Source: Paenarthrobacter histidinolovorans (GTDB lineage Bacteria > Actinomycetota > Actinomycetes > Actinomycetales > Micrococcaceae). From it: 64,000 nt of DNA. The stretch is taken from the NCBI RefSeq assembly GCF_014647595.1, contig NZ_BMPM01000005.1:293784-357783 (forward strand), given 5' to 3'. The translations under genes and the position numbers were made by a program. The notes beneath the pieces are model-generated. The model was not told the DNA's origin. It saw nothing but the letters and a program-made list of their open reading frames with translations, and did no database searches. Of the stretch, positions 40,365-49,124 are shown in pieces (positions within the stretch are counted from its first letter, which is position 1; each line of letters starts with the position of its first letter).

Positions 40365-40661
40365 TCACCACGTAACGAGTACCCAGTCTCCAGGGAGATC
40401 TCCATGGCTGAGAGCGTCCAGTGCAAAGCTACGGGCTTCTTCCGTGTCGGACCCTGTGTAGGACCACCAGGGCACCTCGAGGAGCATGCCGTCACTTTGG
40501 TAGTCCCTGAGATCCAGTCCGAGAACCAGGCGACCTGAGTCGGCAAGTGCTTCGATGGCGGCTGAAGCCTAGGATATCGGCCAACTCACTTCACCGTTCG
40601 GGTCGCGCAGTGCTCCACGTTGAAAGCCTTCAGTAACGAACGAGAGGTCCTGGAAAGTCAT
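40365..40661 (-). pseudogene. Gene interrupted by an in-frame TAG at codon 31
   Basis: Leftward frame of 99 codons from ATG at 40661, with a strong GGAGGAAAC site, to TGA at 40365. It is continuous except for TAG at 40569-40571. Before the stop: MTFQDLSFVTEGFQRGALRD; after it: IEALADSGRLVLGLDLRDYQ, EVPWWSYTG and a WVLVTW end. The single nonsense codon in an otherwise intact coding frame indicates a recent pseudogene or a base error. Small proteins of this size beside immunity-like genes suggest an orphan immunity gene. Confidence 0.65.
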
Positions 40662-40682
40662 ATCGATGTTTCCTCCCGGTCC

Positions 40683-40716
40683 CGGGGGTGCCGCACGCCT
40701 GAAGGGCGGCACCCCG
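40683..40716 (-). terminator. Hairpin after the FMN reductase gene
   Basis: GGGGTGCCGC and GCGGCACCCC arms (about 40684-40694 with 40706-40716) enclose an 11-nt loop, 14 bp beyond the stop of the leftward gene at 40730. No U-run follows. Confidence 0.6.
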
Positions 40717-40729
40717 CGGCCGAGTGCAT

Positions 40730-41341
40730 CTAGCGCGTGAGCTTGGCCGAATCCGGCTCCGGGTCGCCGATGTGACCCGGCGCGTTGGCTGCCAGGACAC
40801 GTTGGACGAACGCGCTGTACTCCTCCATATAGTGGCGCAACAGCGCGGCGGTCCCTTCGTCCTTAACGGAACCGTCGTCGTCGTACGCGTCTGCCACGAA
40901 GCGGATGTACGCCTCAGGCGCGTTCAGCTGCGGCGCGTCCAGGAAGCTCAGAACGCTGCGCATGGAGGACTGCATCACTGCGGTGCCGATGCCACCGGGC
41001 GAAGCGCCGATGATTCCGGTGGGTTTCCGTGCGAACGAGTTGGTGCCCCAGGGACGCGAGCCCCAGTCGATGGCGTTCTTCAGGGCGCCAGGGATGGAAC
41101 GGTTGTATTCGGGGGAGATGAACAGGATCCCGTCCGATGCCGCGATGGCGTCCTTCAACTCCCGGCCCGCGGGCGGAAAGTCGGCGTCGTAGTCGGAGCT
41201 GTAGAGGGGAAGATCCTTGATGGCGATCTCATGGAACTCAAGTTCAGGGGGCGCGACGCTGATCAGCGCTTTGGAGAGGACCCGGTTGATGGAATTGCTG
41301 GCCAGGCTTCCCACGAAATAGCCGATTTTGAAAGTGTCCAT
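40730..41341 (-). CDS. NADPH-dependent FMN reductase-family protein
   Basis: 203 residues starting MDTFKIGYFVGSLASNSINR, the phosphate-binding FMN loop of the flavodoxin-like NADPH:FMN reductase/chromate-quinone reductase family. ISPEYNRSIPGALKNAIDW is the second signature and carries the flavin-binding Glu-Tyr-Asn. AAAGGAA lies 9 nt upstream of the chosen ATG. Roles in the family include quinone, azo or chromate reduction and flavin supply. It is divergent from the transhydrogenase operon. Confidence 0.87.
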   Translation of the reverse strand: MDTFKIGYFVGSLASNSINRVLSKALISVAPPELEFHEIAIKDLPLYSSDYDADFPPAGRELKDAIAASDGILFISPEYNRSIPGALKNAIDWGSRPWGTNSFARKPTGIIGASPGGIGTAVMQSSMRSVLSFLDAPQLNAPEAYIRFVADAYDDDGSVKDEGTAALLRHYMEEYSAFVQRVLAANAPGHIGDPEPDSAKLTR

Positions 41342-41528
41342 GGCGGCGTTCCTTTCCGACGGCACGGCCGGAACCGGCTCGTCGACGGTGTGGTGGCGGG
41401 TTGACCCGCTTCAACCGACCCTAGTGGACTTGTTCACATAGCGCAGCCCCCCCTACTCCCGCCCGGACCCTTGCGGTCATAGACTCATGCCAACTGGGTT
41501 CTGGAGCGTTCCGGAAGAGGGGTGGCGG

Positions 41529-42725
41529 GTGAAGGCAGGCATAGCACGCGAGGCACTCGACGGCGAGCGGCGGGTGGCCGCCACGCCGGAAACAGTCAAG
41601 CAATTGGTGGGCCTCGGCCTGGCGGTGGAGGTTGAATCCGGTGCCGGGCTCGCCTCCGGTCACAGCGACGACGACTACCGCAGCGCAGGAGCGTCCGTGG
41701 TGGGGTCCCTGGACCTCGGATCGTTGGACGTCTACTGCCACGTGCGTCCCATGGACCCGACGACGGCGGGAGCCCTCCGCCGGGGCGCCGTCACCGTGGG
41801 ATTGGGGTCGCCGTCGTCGGAGTTGCCTACCGTGCGGGCGCTCGCCGTCGGCGGGATCACTTCTTTTGCCCTTGAACTGGTTCCCCGCATTTCGCGCGCC
41901 CAATCCATGGATGCGCTGACTTCACAGGCGCTGGTGGCGGGGTACCGGTGTGTTTTGGAAGCCGCCATGCGGTTGCCGCGGTTCTTCCCGCTGTACATGA
42001 CGGCGGCAGGAACCATTCCACCTGCCCGCGTCCTGGTGCTGGGCGCCGGTGTGGCTGGCCTCCAGGCCATCGGCACTGCCAAGAGGCTTGGCGCGCGGGT
42101 TTCAGCCAACGATATCCGCCCGGCGTCGGCGGACGAGGTTGCCTCCATGGGTGGCACGTTCATCAAGTTGGACCTGGAGACAGCGGAGGCCTCCGGAGGG
42201 TACGCGCGGGAGCTGAGCGCGGACAGGGGAGCACTGCAACGGGCGCTTCTGACACCGCACGTGGCGCAGGCTGATGTGCTGATCACCACTGCCGCGGTTC
42301 CGGGCAGGCGGGCACCCCTGCTGGTGAGCCGCGAGATGGTCCAGGGCATGAAGCCCGGGGCCGTGGTGGTGGACCTCGCCGCCGAATCGGGCGGCAACGT
42401 GGAGGGAAGCATTCCTGGGCAGGACATTTCCATCCCCACGGGAGACGACCAAGGCACAGTGACGCTGGTGGGGATGAAGGATGTCGCCTCGGCCATGCCC
42501 GCTGATGCCTCCCGCCTCTATGCCAAGAACGTGGCCAACCTGCTGGCACTGATGACCCGGGACGGCGTGGTTTCGCCCGACTTTGAGGACGATGTGGTGG
42601 CCGGGACCTGCCTGACCCACGAAGGCGCAGTCCGGCACGCCCCCACGGCGGAAGCACTCGCCGCCCTCGCCGGTGAGACCGCACCCTTTGGAAGTATCCA
42701 GCCCGGAACGGAAGGAGTCCGCTGA
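41529..42725 (+). CDS. pntAA: Proton-translocating NAD(P) transhydrogenase subunit alpha part 1
   Basis: 398 residues from the GTG at 41529 (VKAGIAREALDGERRVAATPE); an ATG at 41487 is in frame but weaker. It shows alanine dehydrogenase/PNT N-terminal and NAD-binding domains, with VLVLGAGVAGLQAIGTAKRLGA as the NAD Rossmann loop. No membrane segments occur, as expected for the split three-gene form. Its stop overlaps the pntAB start by one base. The complex uses the proton gradient to reduce NADP with NADH. Confidence 0.92.
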   Translation: MKAGIAREALDGERRVAATPETVKQLVGLGLAVEVESGAGLASGHSDDDYRSAGASVVGSLDLGSLDVYCHVRPMDPTTAGALRRGAVTVGLGSPSSELPTVRALAVGGITSFALELVPRISRAQSMDALTSQALVAGYRCVLEAAMRLPRFFPLYMTAAGTIPPARVLVLGAGVAGLQAIGTAKRLGARVSANDIRPASADEVASMGGTFIKLDLETAEASGGYARELSADRGALQRALLTPHVAQADVLITTAAVPGRRAPLLVSREMVQGMKPGAVVVDLAAESGGNVEGSIPGQDISIPTGDDQGTVTLVGMKDVASAMPADASRLYAKNVANLLALMTRDGVVSPDFEDDVVAGTCLTHEGAVRHAPTAEALAALAGETAPFGSIQPGTEGVR

Positions 42726-43057
42726 TGGACGGTATGAGTCTGCTGACGATCACTGTCTTGGCCGTGTTCGTGGGCTTTGAAGTTGTTTCCAAGGTCTCCA
42801 GCACTCTGCACACACCCTTGATGTCCGGGGCCAACGCGATTCACGGCATCATCCTGGTGGGGGCCATCATCGTGGCGGGCCAGGCAACGGACCTGTGGGT
42901 GTTGGTGGTTGCCCTGCTGGCGGTCGTCCTGGCCACGGCCAACCTCGTGGGGGGATTCGTGGTGACTGACCGCATGCTGGAGATGTTCCGGGGAAGGCAG
43001 CGGCCGCCGTCGAAAACTGAAGCCGCGGCAGGGGCAGTTGAGGAGCGCCGCCCGTGA
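42725..43057 (+). CDS. pntAB: NAD(P) transhydrogenase subunit alpha part 2 (membrane)
   Basis: 110 residues with three TM helices (LLTITVLAVFVGFEVV, IILVGAIIVAG, LLAVVLATANLVGGFVV) and a cytoplasmic tail. The block TLHTPLMSGANAIHGIILVG is the conserved proton-channel segment of PntA domain II. It overlaps its neighbours at both ends (TGATG and GTGA). Confidence 0.92.
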   Translation: MDGMSLLTITVLAVFVGFEVVSKVSSTLHTPLMSGANAIHGIILVGAIIVAGQATDLWVLVVALLAVVLATANLVGGFVVTDRMLEMFRGRQRPPSKTEAAAGAVEERRP

Positions 43058-44427
43058 CGCTGTTGAATCCCACCTGGACGGCATTGCTGTATTTGGCAGC
43101 AGCAGCCTGCTTCATCCTTGCCCTCAAAGGGCTGAATTCGCCACGCACGGCCCGGCGCGGGAATTTGATTGGGGCACTTGGGGCACTTCTTGCTGTGGTG
43201 ACCGTATTTGTTTCGGTGAAGCTGGATAACGTGCCCTGGATCCTTGGTGCAGTTGCTGTCGGTGCCGGAGTTGCTGCCCCGGTTGCCCGCAGGGTTCAGA
43301 TGACGCAGATGCCGCAACTGGTGGCCATGTTCAATGGCGTAGGTGGTGGCGCCGCGGCACTGGTTGCCTTGCTGGAGCTTTCACACACGGGCGATCCCTG
43401 GGTGCGCCTGGCGATTGTCTTTACGTTGCTGGTGGGCGCAGTGTCGTTTGCCGGGTCGGGGGTGACTTTTGCGAAGCTCCAAGGGCTCATGACCACTCGG
43501 CCGGTGACTTTCCCCGGGCTCCCTGTGCTGATGGCCCTGGTGCTGCTGGCTGCAGTGGGGGCAGGCGTTGCAGTGATCCTGAACGGTTCGCTGGTGCTGG
43601 CGTTGATTCTGTTGGTTCTTGGGCTTACAGCCGGGGTCCTGCTGGTGTTGCCGGTCGGTGGCGCCGATGTGCCGATCGTCATTTCGTTGTTGAACGCCTT
43701 CACCGGTTTGGCCGTTGCTGCGTCCGGGCTGGTGCTCGGAAATGTTCTGTTGCTGGTTGCCGGCACCTTGGTTGGAGCATCGGGCACCATCCTCACCCGG
43801 GCCATGGCGGCGGCGATGGGACGCAGCGTTGCCGGCATTATGTTCGGCGCCTTCAAGGGCGGGTCCACGGCGGGTTCCACCGCTGTGAGCGAGCGGCCGG
43901 TGCGTTCGTCCAGTGCCGAGGACGTAGCGGTCCTCCTCGGCTATGCGCAAAGGGTGATCATCGTTCCGGGGTACGGTCTTGCGGTGGCGCAGGGGCAGCA
44001 CACGGCCGCCGAGTTGGCTCTGGCCTTGGAGTCGCGAGGAATCGAAGTGGACTTTGCCATCCACCCGGTCGCTGGGCGCATGCCCGGACATATGAACGTA
44101 TTGCTCGCCGAGGCCAATGTTCCCTATGAATCCCTGAAGGAAATGAGCGACATCAATTCCGAATTCAAGACTGCGGATGTCGCCCTGGTGGTGGGCGCCA
44201 ACGATGTTGTGAACCCCGCAGCGAAGACGACTTCCGGTTCACCGATCTACGGGATGCCCATCCTGGAAGTATCGGACGCCAGGCAGGTGGTGTTTCTCAA
44301 ACGCTCCATGCGGCCGGGGTTTGCCGGAATTGAGAACGAGCTTCTTTATGAACCCCAGACCACGTTGTTGTTCGGCGACGCCAAGGACTCTTTGACCAAG
44401 GTGCTTGGCGCGGTGAAGGCGCTGTAG
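43054..44427 (+). CDS. pntB: NAD(P) transhydrogenase subunit beta
   Basis: 457 residues from a GTG. About eight or nine TM helices fill residues 1-265. The NADP-binding domain III follows, with IIVPGYGLAVAQGQH, HPVAGRMPGHMNVLLAEA and VVGANDVVNPAAKTT, and SPIYGMPILEV before the C-terminus. All are standard for PntB. It is the last gene of the pnt operon. Confidence 0.93.
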   Translation: MTLLNPTWTALLYLAAAACFILALKGLNSPRTARRGNLIGALGALLAVVTVFVSVKLDNVPWILGAVAVGAGVAAPVARRVQMTQMPQLVAMFNGVGGGAAALVALLELSHTGDPWVRLAIVFTLLVGAVSFAGSGVTFAKLQGLMTTRPVTFPGLPVLMALVLLAAVGAGVAVILNGSLVLALILLVLGLTAGVLLVLPVGGADVPIVISLLNAFTGLAVAASGLVLGNVLLLVAGTLVGASGTILTRAMAAAMGRSVAGIMFGAFKGGSTAGSTAVSERPVRSSSAEDVAVLLGYAQRVIIVPGYGLAVAQGQHTAAELALALESRGIEVDFAIHPVAGRMPGHMNVLLAEANVPYESLKEMSDINSEFKTADVALVVGANDVVNPAAKTTSGSPIYGMPILEVSDARQVVFLKRSMRPGFAGIENELLYEPQTTLLFGDAKDSLTKVLGAVKAL

Positions 44428-44538
44428 CCCATTAAGTTGTGGACATATATTAAATCGATCAAGGAATCGCGTCATGGATTGACCGGTGACAGCACACCTC
44501 CTGTACAGGGTTTTTGTGGAGGATATGAGGAGTCATCG

Positions 44539-44793
44539 GTGCAAGAGGGTGCGAAAGATTCGCTGTTCGGTGTCCGCTTTGATCAAGCAGGGGGCAAACG
44601 GGTCTCCGACTGGAAGTTGCTCGTGGGCCAAGGTGTGCAGATCCTGCGCGGGAAGGACGTGGTGGACGAGGGCGTTGTTGATGCCGTGACCTTTGACGGA
44701 AGCATCCTGTGGCTCAGGCAGAAGGGGGCGACCGGCCGGCGGATGGTCGTGAAGGAGCGAGGCGTTGGCGTCAGGGTCCGCGCCCTCAAATAG
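44539..44793 (+). CDS. Small protein of unknown function
   Basis: 84 residues from a GTG, with AGGAG 8 nt upstream; the open frame reaches back to 44437 but without a ribosome binding site. The pattern LLVGQGVQILRGKDVVDEGVVDAVTFDGSILWL suggests a small beta-barrel (SH3-like or KOW-like) fold (starts near residue 22). It is basic at the C-terminus. It follows pntB by 111 bp. Confidence 0.55.
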   Translation: MQEGAKDSLFGVRFDQAGGKRVSDWKLLVGQGVQILRGKDVVDEGVVDAVTFDGSILWLRQKGATGRRMVVKERGVGVRVRALK

Positions 44794-44928
44794 GGTGGGA
44801 TCTCTTCCTGCGGGCGTCTTCCGGACCTTCCCGACGGCGGGACCGCGGCCTAAGGTAAACGGTAAGAAGTACCCTGTCGTTTCCGACCGCATTACGAATC
44901 CAACCGCACTACGAAGCGAGGTTGAGCC

Positions 44929-45276
44929 ATGACCGTGAAACTCAACAAGAAGGCATTGGAGAACGCGAAGCACCTGATCCGCGATGGCAAGGTAGCCAAG
45001 GACACCAGGGACGACTGGAGCGAGCACGCCCCTTCCACCGATGATGAGAACGCATTCCTGGACAAGCACGGACATGCCGAGTATTCAAAGTGGTTCCTTG
45101 GCGTGGACGACGAGCACCCGGATGACCAAAAGGGCCATTACAAGTTCCCGATCGGTGACTTCAAGAAGATCCACCGCTGCGCAGTGATCTCGGCAGAGAG
45201 CAGGGCGGGCCAATACGACTACGACGACATCCGCGATGCCTTGGGGAAACTGCTGGAGAAGATCGACGGCGACTAA
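44929..45276 (+). CDS. Small acidic hydrophilic protein of unknown function
   Basis: 115 residues starting MTVKLNKKALENAKHLIRDG, with GCGAGG upstream. It is very rich in Asp, Glu and Lys, has no TM segments, and contains HYKFPIGDFKKIHRCAVISAES. The composition is that of a conserved actinobacterial stress-type protein. No catalytic motif. Confidence 0.65.
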   Translation: MTVKLNKKALENAKHLIRDGKVAKDTRDDWSEHAPSTDDENAFLDKHGHAEYSKWFLGVDDEHPDDQKGHYKFPIGDFKKIHRCAVISAESRAGQYDYDDIRDALGKLLEKIDGD

Positions 45277-45341
45277 CCCGCCGCGGTAAACCCGGCGGAT
45301 GCTCTGAGCCCTGGGAGCCGGCATCCCGGACAGCCGGGCAG

Positions 45342-46067
45342 CTAGCTGAGCAGCCGGCCCCACTTCGGATCCAGTAACGGCGCCCCGGCCAACTTCAGGG
45401 CGTGCCAGAGGGTGACCGCCACGGAATCGAGAACGGGTACTCCGGTGCGGGCCTCCACCTCCTCCGTGATGTTGGCGCCGTAAAGGTTGGTGCACAGATA
45501 GACCAGTGCATCCGGGTGGGAACCGGCCAGTTCGAGGGACCCGGGCAGCATTTCCTCGTCAGTGACCCGGGCGAAGGATTCGTTGTCACTGAGGTCAAGG
45601 TGCCTGTGGTCAACGGTCTTGATCCCCTCACGGGCATAGGACGAAATCACGGCGTCGTTCACATCGGATGTGTACGGCGTGAACAGGCCGATCCGTTCTG
45701 TCTTGAAGGCCGAGAAAGCCGCCAGATAGGCCAGGGTGGAAGTGGTGGCCGGGATTCCGGTGGCCTCGGTGATCTCCTTGACCAGGGCGTGGTCGTGGGC
45801 TGCTCCCAGCCAGGACCCGGAGGTGCCGTTCCAGGCGATGACATCCACGTTGGCCGTGGCAAGGAGCTCGGCGGCCACCCGCATCACGGATGAGTCGAAC
45901 TGTTTGTCCGAGGAGTCATCCAGCGCGATCCGTGTGACGGGGATGCGGGTGGAGTGGACAGTCACGTCGCGTCGACCGTCCAGGATCCGGTAGGTCTGCG
46001 GCTCGAGGCAGGTGTTGGAGGATGGCACGATCATGCCGATACGGGTGGGCCGGTTGGTTGAAGGCAT
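45342..46067 (-). CDS. Maleate isomerase/arylmalonate decarboxylase-family protein with one catalytic Cys
   Basis: 241 residues of the Asp/Glu racemase superfamily, starting near MIVPSSNTCLEPQ. Two-Cys enzymes of the family have Cys at both active-site positions. Here the first site reads WNGTS (Asn80-Gly81-Thr82-Ser83), with no Cys, and the second, Cys192 in YLCTNL, is present; Tyr132 is also in place. Arylmalonate decarboxylase has the same single-Cys pattern (Gly74, Thr75, Ser76, Tyr126, Cys188). A decarboxylase or other one-base reaction is therefore more likely than racemisation. It is the last gene of the hydantoinase-type operon, 8 bp after the hydantoinase. Confidence 0.8.
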   Translation of the reverse strand: MPSTNRPTRIGMIVPSSNTCLEPQTYRILDGRRDVTVHSTRIPVTRIALDDSSDKQFDSSVMRVAAELLATANVDVIAWNGTSGSWLGAAHDHALVKEITEATGIPATTSTLAYLAAFSAFKTERIGLFTPYTSDVNDAVISSYAREGIKTVDHRHLDLSDNESFARVTDEEMLPGSLELAGSHPDALVYLCTNLYGANITEEVEARTGVPVLDSVAVTLWHALKLAGAPLLDPKWGRLLS

Positions 46068-46075
46068 GGGTGCTC

Positions 46076-47506
46076 CTAGGCAGGCTGGGACAGGGGCAGG
46101 GAATCAGAGAGCGCATCGCGGTGTTCCGTGAAGCCTTCCCGGGCGACGAAACGGCCCACGGGGCCGGGATCGTGGAAACCGTCACCGTCCAGGACCACCT
46201 GCCCCGCGGAAATCACGACGGCGGGCCAACCGTTGAGCGTCTTCCCCTCGAAAGGCGAGAAGTCAGTCCCCATGTGCAGCGCACCGCCGTCGACGCTGCG
46301 TTGGATGGCGGGATCGAAGACCACCAGGTCCGCGTCAAAGCCCTCCACGATGGCACCCTTCCGCGGCACGGCGTTGATCCGGGCCGGCGCTGCCGAGAAA
46401 ACTTCCACGAAATGCTCCACCGATCCGCCGCCGTCGGAGACCAGGGCCGTGAAAGTGACGGGCATGCGGGTTTCGACGCCGGGCAGGCCGTGCGGCATGA
46501 AGCGGACGTCGTCGGTGCGCTCGCGTTTTTGGGACAGGTCGTAACAGGAATGGTCCGAGGAAACAGTGTGGATGGCCCCGGCTGCGAGGCGGTCCTTTAG
46601 CGCGGCGACGGTTTCGGCGCTGCGCATGGGTGGGCAGCAGGCGTACCACTCCGGGAATCGTGAACCATAAACCGTATCGTCAAGCGTCAAGTAGTGCGGG
46701 CACGTTTCGGAGTAGGCTTCCTGTCCACGTTCACGTGCCTCGGTTACCAGATCGACTGCCCCGGGCGTTGACTGGTGCACAAAGTACACGGGTGCCCCGG
46801 TGTAGTCGGCCAGGGCCAGGGTTTCCTTGACGGAGATTTCCTCGGCGAGTTCCGGTCGCGTGCGGTGCAGATGCTCAATCCCGATCCGGCCATCGGAGGC
46901 GTGCTGTTCCGTGCAGTCGGTGATGATGGCGTCGTGCTCGGCGTGGATGTAGGTGAGCCCGTCCAGCCGGACCATTTCACGCATGACCTTCAGGATCGTG
47001 TCGCCGTCAGCCATGGTGGAGCCGCGGTTGGTGGTGTACATCTTCACGGACCGGACACCCTCCGCGGCCAGTTGCTCAAGTTGCCACGGCACGGTCTCGT
47101 CCCACTTGATCACGGAGCCATGCAGGGCAACGTCGCAGCGTGACTCGGCGGCGAGGCGCTTCTTGTTCAACACAGCATCCAGCGGGGTTTCCTGTGCGTC
47201 GCGGGGGATGCCGAAATCGATGATCGTGGTGGTGCCACCCCAAAGGGCCGCTTTGGAAGTCACGGCGTAGTCATCCAAGGTGCGGAAACGGCCGGTGACC
47301 TGGGCAACGTGGCAGTGGCCGTCGATGCCGCCCGGAATGACCAGAAGACCACTGGCGTCGATGATCCGATGTGCGGCGGGTACGGGCTCAGCGGCGTCGA
47401 TAAGCTGGGTGACCCGGCCGCCGTCGACCACTACATGGGCGTCCTGTCGGCCGAAACTGTTGACCACGGTGCCGTGGGCGATGACGAGGTCTGGAAGCTG
47501 GGACAT
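46076..47506 (-). CDS. Hydantoinase/dihydropyrimidinase-family cyclic amidohydrolase
   Basis: 476 residues starting MSQLPDLVIAHGTVVNSFGR, with AAAAGGAGG 6 nt upstream. The complete binuclear metal site is present: His64-x-His66 (GHCH), Lys155 (SVKMY, carboxylated in the family), His188, His244 and Asp318 (SSDHS). The family hydrolyses cyclic amides such as hydantoins, dihydropyrimidines, allantoin or dihydroorotate. The usual partner, an N-carbamoyl amino-acid amidohydrolase, is absent from this operon; instead a racemase-like and an AMDase-like protein flank it, so the substrate may not be a simple hydantoin. Confidence 0.85.
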   Translation of the reverse strand: MSQLPDLVIAHGTVVNSFGRQDAHVVVDGGRVTQLIDAAEPVPAAHRIIDASGLLVIPGGIDGHCHVAQVTGRFRTLDDYAVTSKAALWGGTTTIIDFGIPRDAQETPLDAVLNKKRLAAESRCDVALHGSVIKWDETVPWQLEQLAAEGVRSVKMYTTNRGSTMADGDTILKVMREMVRLDGLTYIHAEHDAIITDCTEQHASDGRIGIEHLHRTRPELAEEISVKETLALADYTGAPVYFVHQSTPGAVDLVTEARERGQEAYSETCPHYLTLDDTVYGSRFPEWYACCPPMRSAETVAALKDRLAAGAIHTVSSDHSCYDLSQKRERTDDVRFMPHGLPGVETRMPVTFTALVSDGGGSVEHFVEVFSAAPARINAVPRKGAIVEGFDADLVVFDPAIQRSVDGGALHMGTDFSPFEGKTLNGWPAVVISAGQVVLDGDGFHDPGPVGRFVAREGFTEHRDALSDSLPLSQPA

Positions 47507-47531
47507 CGTTGTCCTCCTTTTCTGAAAGGTT

Positions 47532-48341
47532 CTAGGCTGTGGCGGAAAGGTGGGCGGCCTGGGCACGCGCCAGGGCGGCGTCGAGATTTTCGGAGAGGCC
47601 GCGCCGGGCTTTCACGGGCGGCGCCGCGAAGGAACCCCCGCGGTGCGCACCGGACTTCAGCGCAACGACGGCTTCGGTCATACGGATGCCGGCCGAGATG
47701 CCATCCACCACCGGGACCGGAAGCTGCCCCTCCAGCTCGCGGGCAAGACCGGCGAGCGGGGCACCTGCCAGGATCACGACGTCGGCGCCGTCCTCAGCCA
47801 CGGCCTGCCGGCTGAGTGCCAGGAGGGTTTCCTTGAAGTCGGATTGCACGGAGCCGATGGAGTTCAGGCTCTGGTTGATGGAACGGATGGAGGCCAGGCG
47901 TCCGCCGAAGCCGAACCGTTCAACGCAGTCGAGGTACCAGGCCTGGATGCGGTCCGAGATGGCGATGATGGAGAAGCGGTGCCCCTGGAGTGCAGCAGCG
48001 CACAGGGCCGCCTCGGTGATGCCGATGACCGGCACGTCCACGAGTTCCTTCAGGGCAGGCATGCCGGGATCCCCAAACGCCGCCACAACCACGCCGTCCA
48101 CGGCGGTGCCGCCGGTTTCGCCTCCGGCGCGAGTGCCGTCGTCGTGCGTGTATTCGGCAATCAGCTCGGCAACCGCACCAGCGGCAATCAGGGACTCGAA
48201 ACGGGTTTCGATGTATTCAACGCCGTGTCCGGCGGTCCGCACGATCAGCTCCGTATGCGGACCGGCGGAGCGCAGGGCCTCGGCCTGGATCAGCGCGGTG
48301 ACGTCGTCACTGATGTTGGGGTTGATGACCAGGAGTTTCAT
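47532..48341 (-). CDS. Hydantoin racemase-like protein lacking both catalytic cysteines
   Basis: 269 residues of the Asp/Glu/hydantoin racemase family (MKLLVINPNISDDVTAL; GDPGMPALKELVDVPVIGITEAAL). In active family members a Cys stands before W/F-G-D-P-G and in a G-C-A-G loop. Here these are Ala88 (VVAAFGDPG) and Gly193 (VILAGAPLAG). The rest of the fold is intact, and the gene overlaps the GntR gene by ATGA. It may be a binding protein, or it may catalyse a different reaction. Cys at 114 and 139 are elsewhere in the sequence. Confidence 0.82.
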   Translation of the reverse strand: MKLLVINPNISDDVTALIQAEALRSAGPHTELIVRTAGHGVEYIETRFESLIAAGAVAELIAEYTHDDGTRAGGETGGTAVDGVVVAAFGDPGMPALKELVDVPVIGITEAALCAAALQGHRFSIIAISDRIQAWYLDCVERFGFGGRLASIRSINQSLNSIGSVQSDFKETLLALSRQAVAEDGADVVILAGAPLAGLARELEGQLPVPVVDGISAGIRMTEAVVALKSGAHRGGSFAAPPVKARRGLSENLDAALARAQAAHLSATA

Positions 48342-49033
48342 GGTTTTTTCCGATGCAGCTTGGGCTCGGCGGCGCTGGATTCCTCGGGGAACTGTTCGCG
48401 GTACTTTCCGATGTGCAACGCCGATTGGGCGGCTGCACGGTCCGGGTCGCCGCTGGCGATTGCGGCGTAGAGGTCACGGTGTTCCTGGATGAGTTCCGGA
48501 AGGTCGCTGACGTGGCGGAAAAGCCAGTGCATGCGGCCTTGCAGGGGCTCCAGCGCGGAGCGGAGAAAGTCGTTGTTGGCGATGCGTGTGATGGCATCGT
48601 GGAATTCGCTGTTGGCGCGGTGGGCTTCCAGGATGGAGCCTTTGGCCAGGCAACGGTCGGCCTCGTCAAGGAGGTTTTGGAGTTGGTCGAGGTCTTCCGG
48701 GGTTGCCCGTTGTGAGGCCAGCCGGCAGGCGAGGACCTCCAGGGACTGGCGGACATCGAAGAGGTCCTCCACGTCCTTGGGGCTTAGTCCACTGACTTCG
48801 GAGCCGCGTCCGGCGCGGTCCCTGATCAGGCCTTCCTGCCGCAGCATGCGGAGTGCTTCCCGGATGGGCAGCCGTGAGACGTTGAATTCGGCAGCCAAGT
48901 CGCGTTCCACCAGCCGGGCGCCGGGCGCATAGTGCCCCTCGAAAATCCGGGAACGGAGCGTGTCACGCACGGATTCCCTGAGGGGGCGGTCCGTGTTGTT
49001 CGTGTCTTCTGCGGTTAGCAATTCCAGCTCCAT
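48338..49033 (-). CDS. GntR/FCD-family transcriptional regulator
   Basis: 231 residues from MELELLTAEDTNNTDRPLRE. The winged HTH (LRSRIFEGHYAPGARLVERDL and VSRLPIREALRMLRQEGL, residues 24-80) is followed by the all-helical FCD effector domain with its metal/ligand His-Asp residues (ANSEFHDAI, HRDLYAAI). It overlaps the racemase-like gene and probably represses the operon by binding the TTTTGGGATCCCAAAA-type sites upstream of the transporter gene. Confidence 0.87.
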   Translation of the reverse strand: MELELLTAEDTNNTDRPLRESVRDTLRSRIFEGHYAPGARLVERDLAAEFNVSRLPIREALRMLRQEGLIRDRAGRGSEVSGLSPKDVEDLFDVRQSLEVLACRLASQRATPEDLDQLQNLLDEADRCLAKGSILEAHRANSEFHDAITRIANNDFLRSALEPLQGRMHWLFRHVSDLPELIQEHRDLYAAIASGDPDRAAAQSALHIGKYREQFPEESSAAEPKLHRKKP

Positions 49034-49124
49034 TTCGTGATGTGTGAGGCGGTGCGCCCGGCCTCCCGGCGGGCATCCGGCCATTCGGCGGTTCAGGACC
49101 GTCCGGCCGGTCCGGTCGGACGAG

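Noticed and set aside
47539..48492. Plus-strand open frame of 317 codons opposite the racemase-like gene
   Set aside because: Antisense of a conserved family protein; no start signals.
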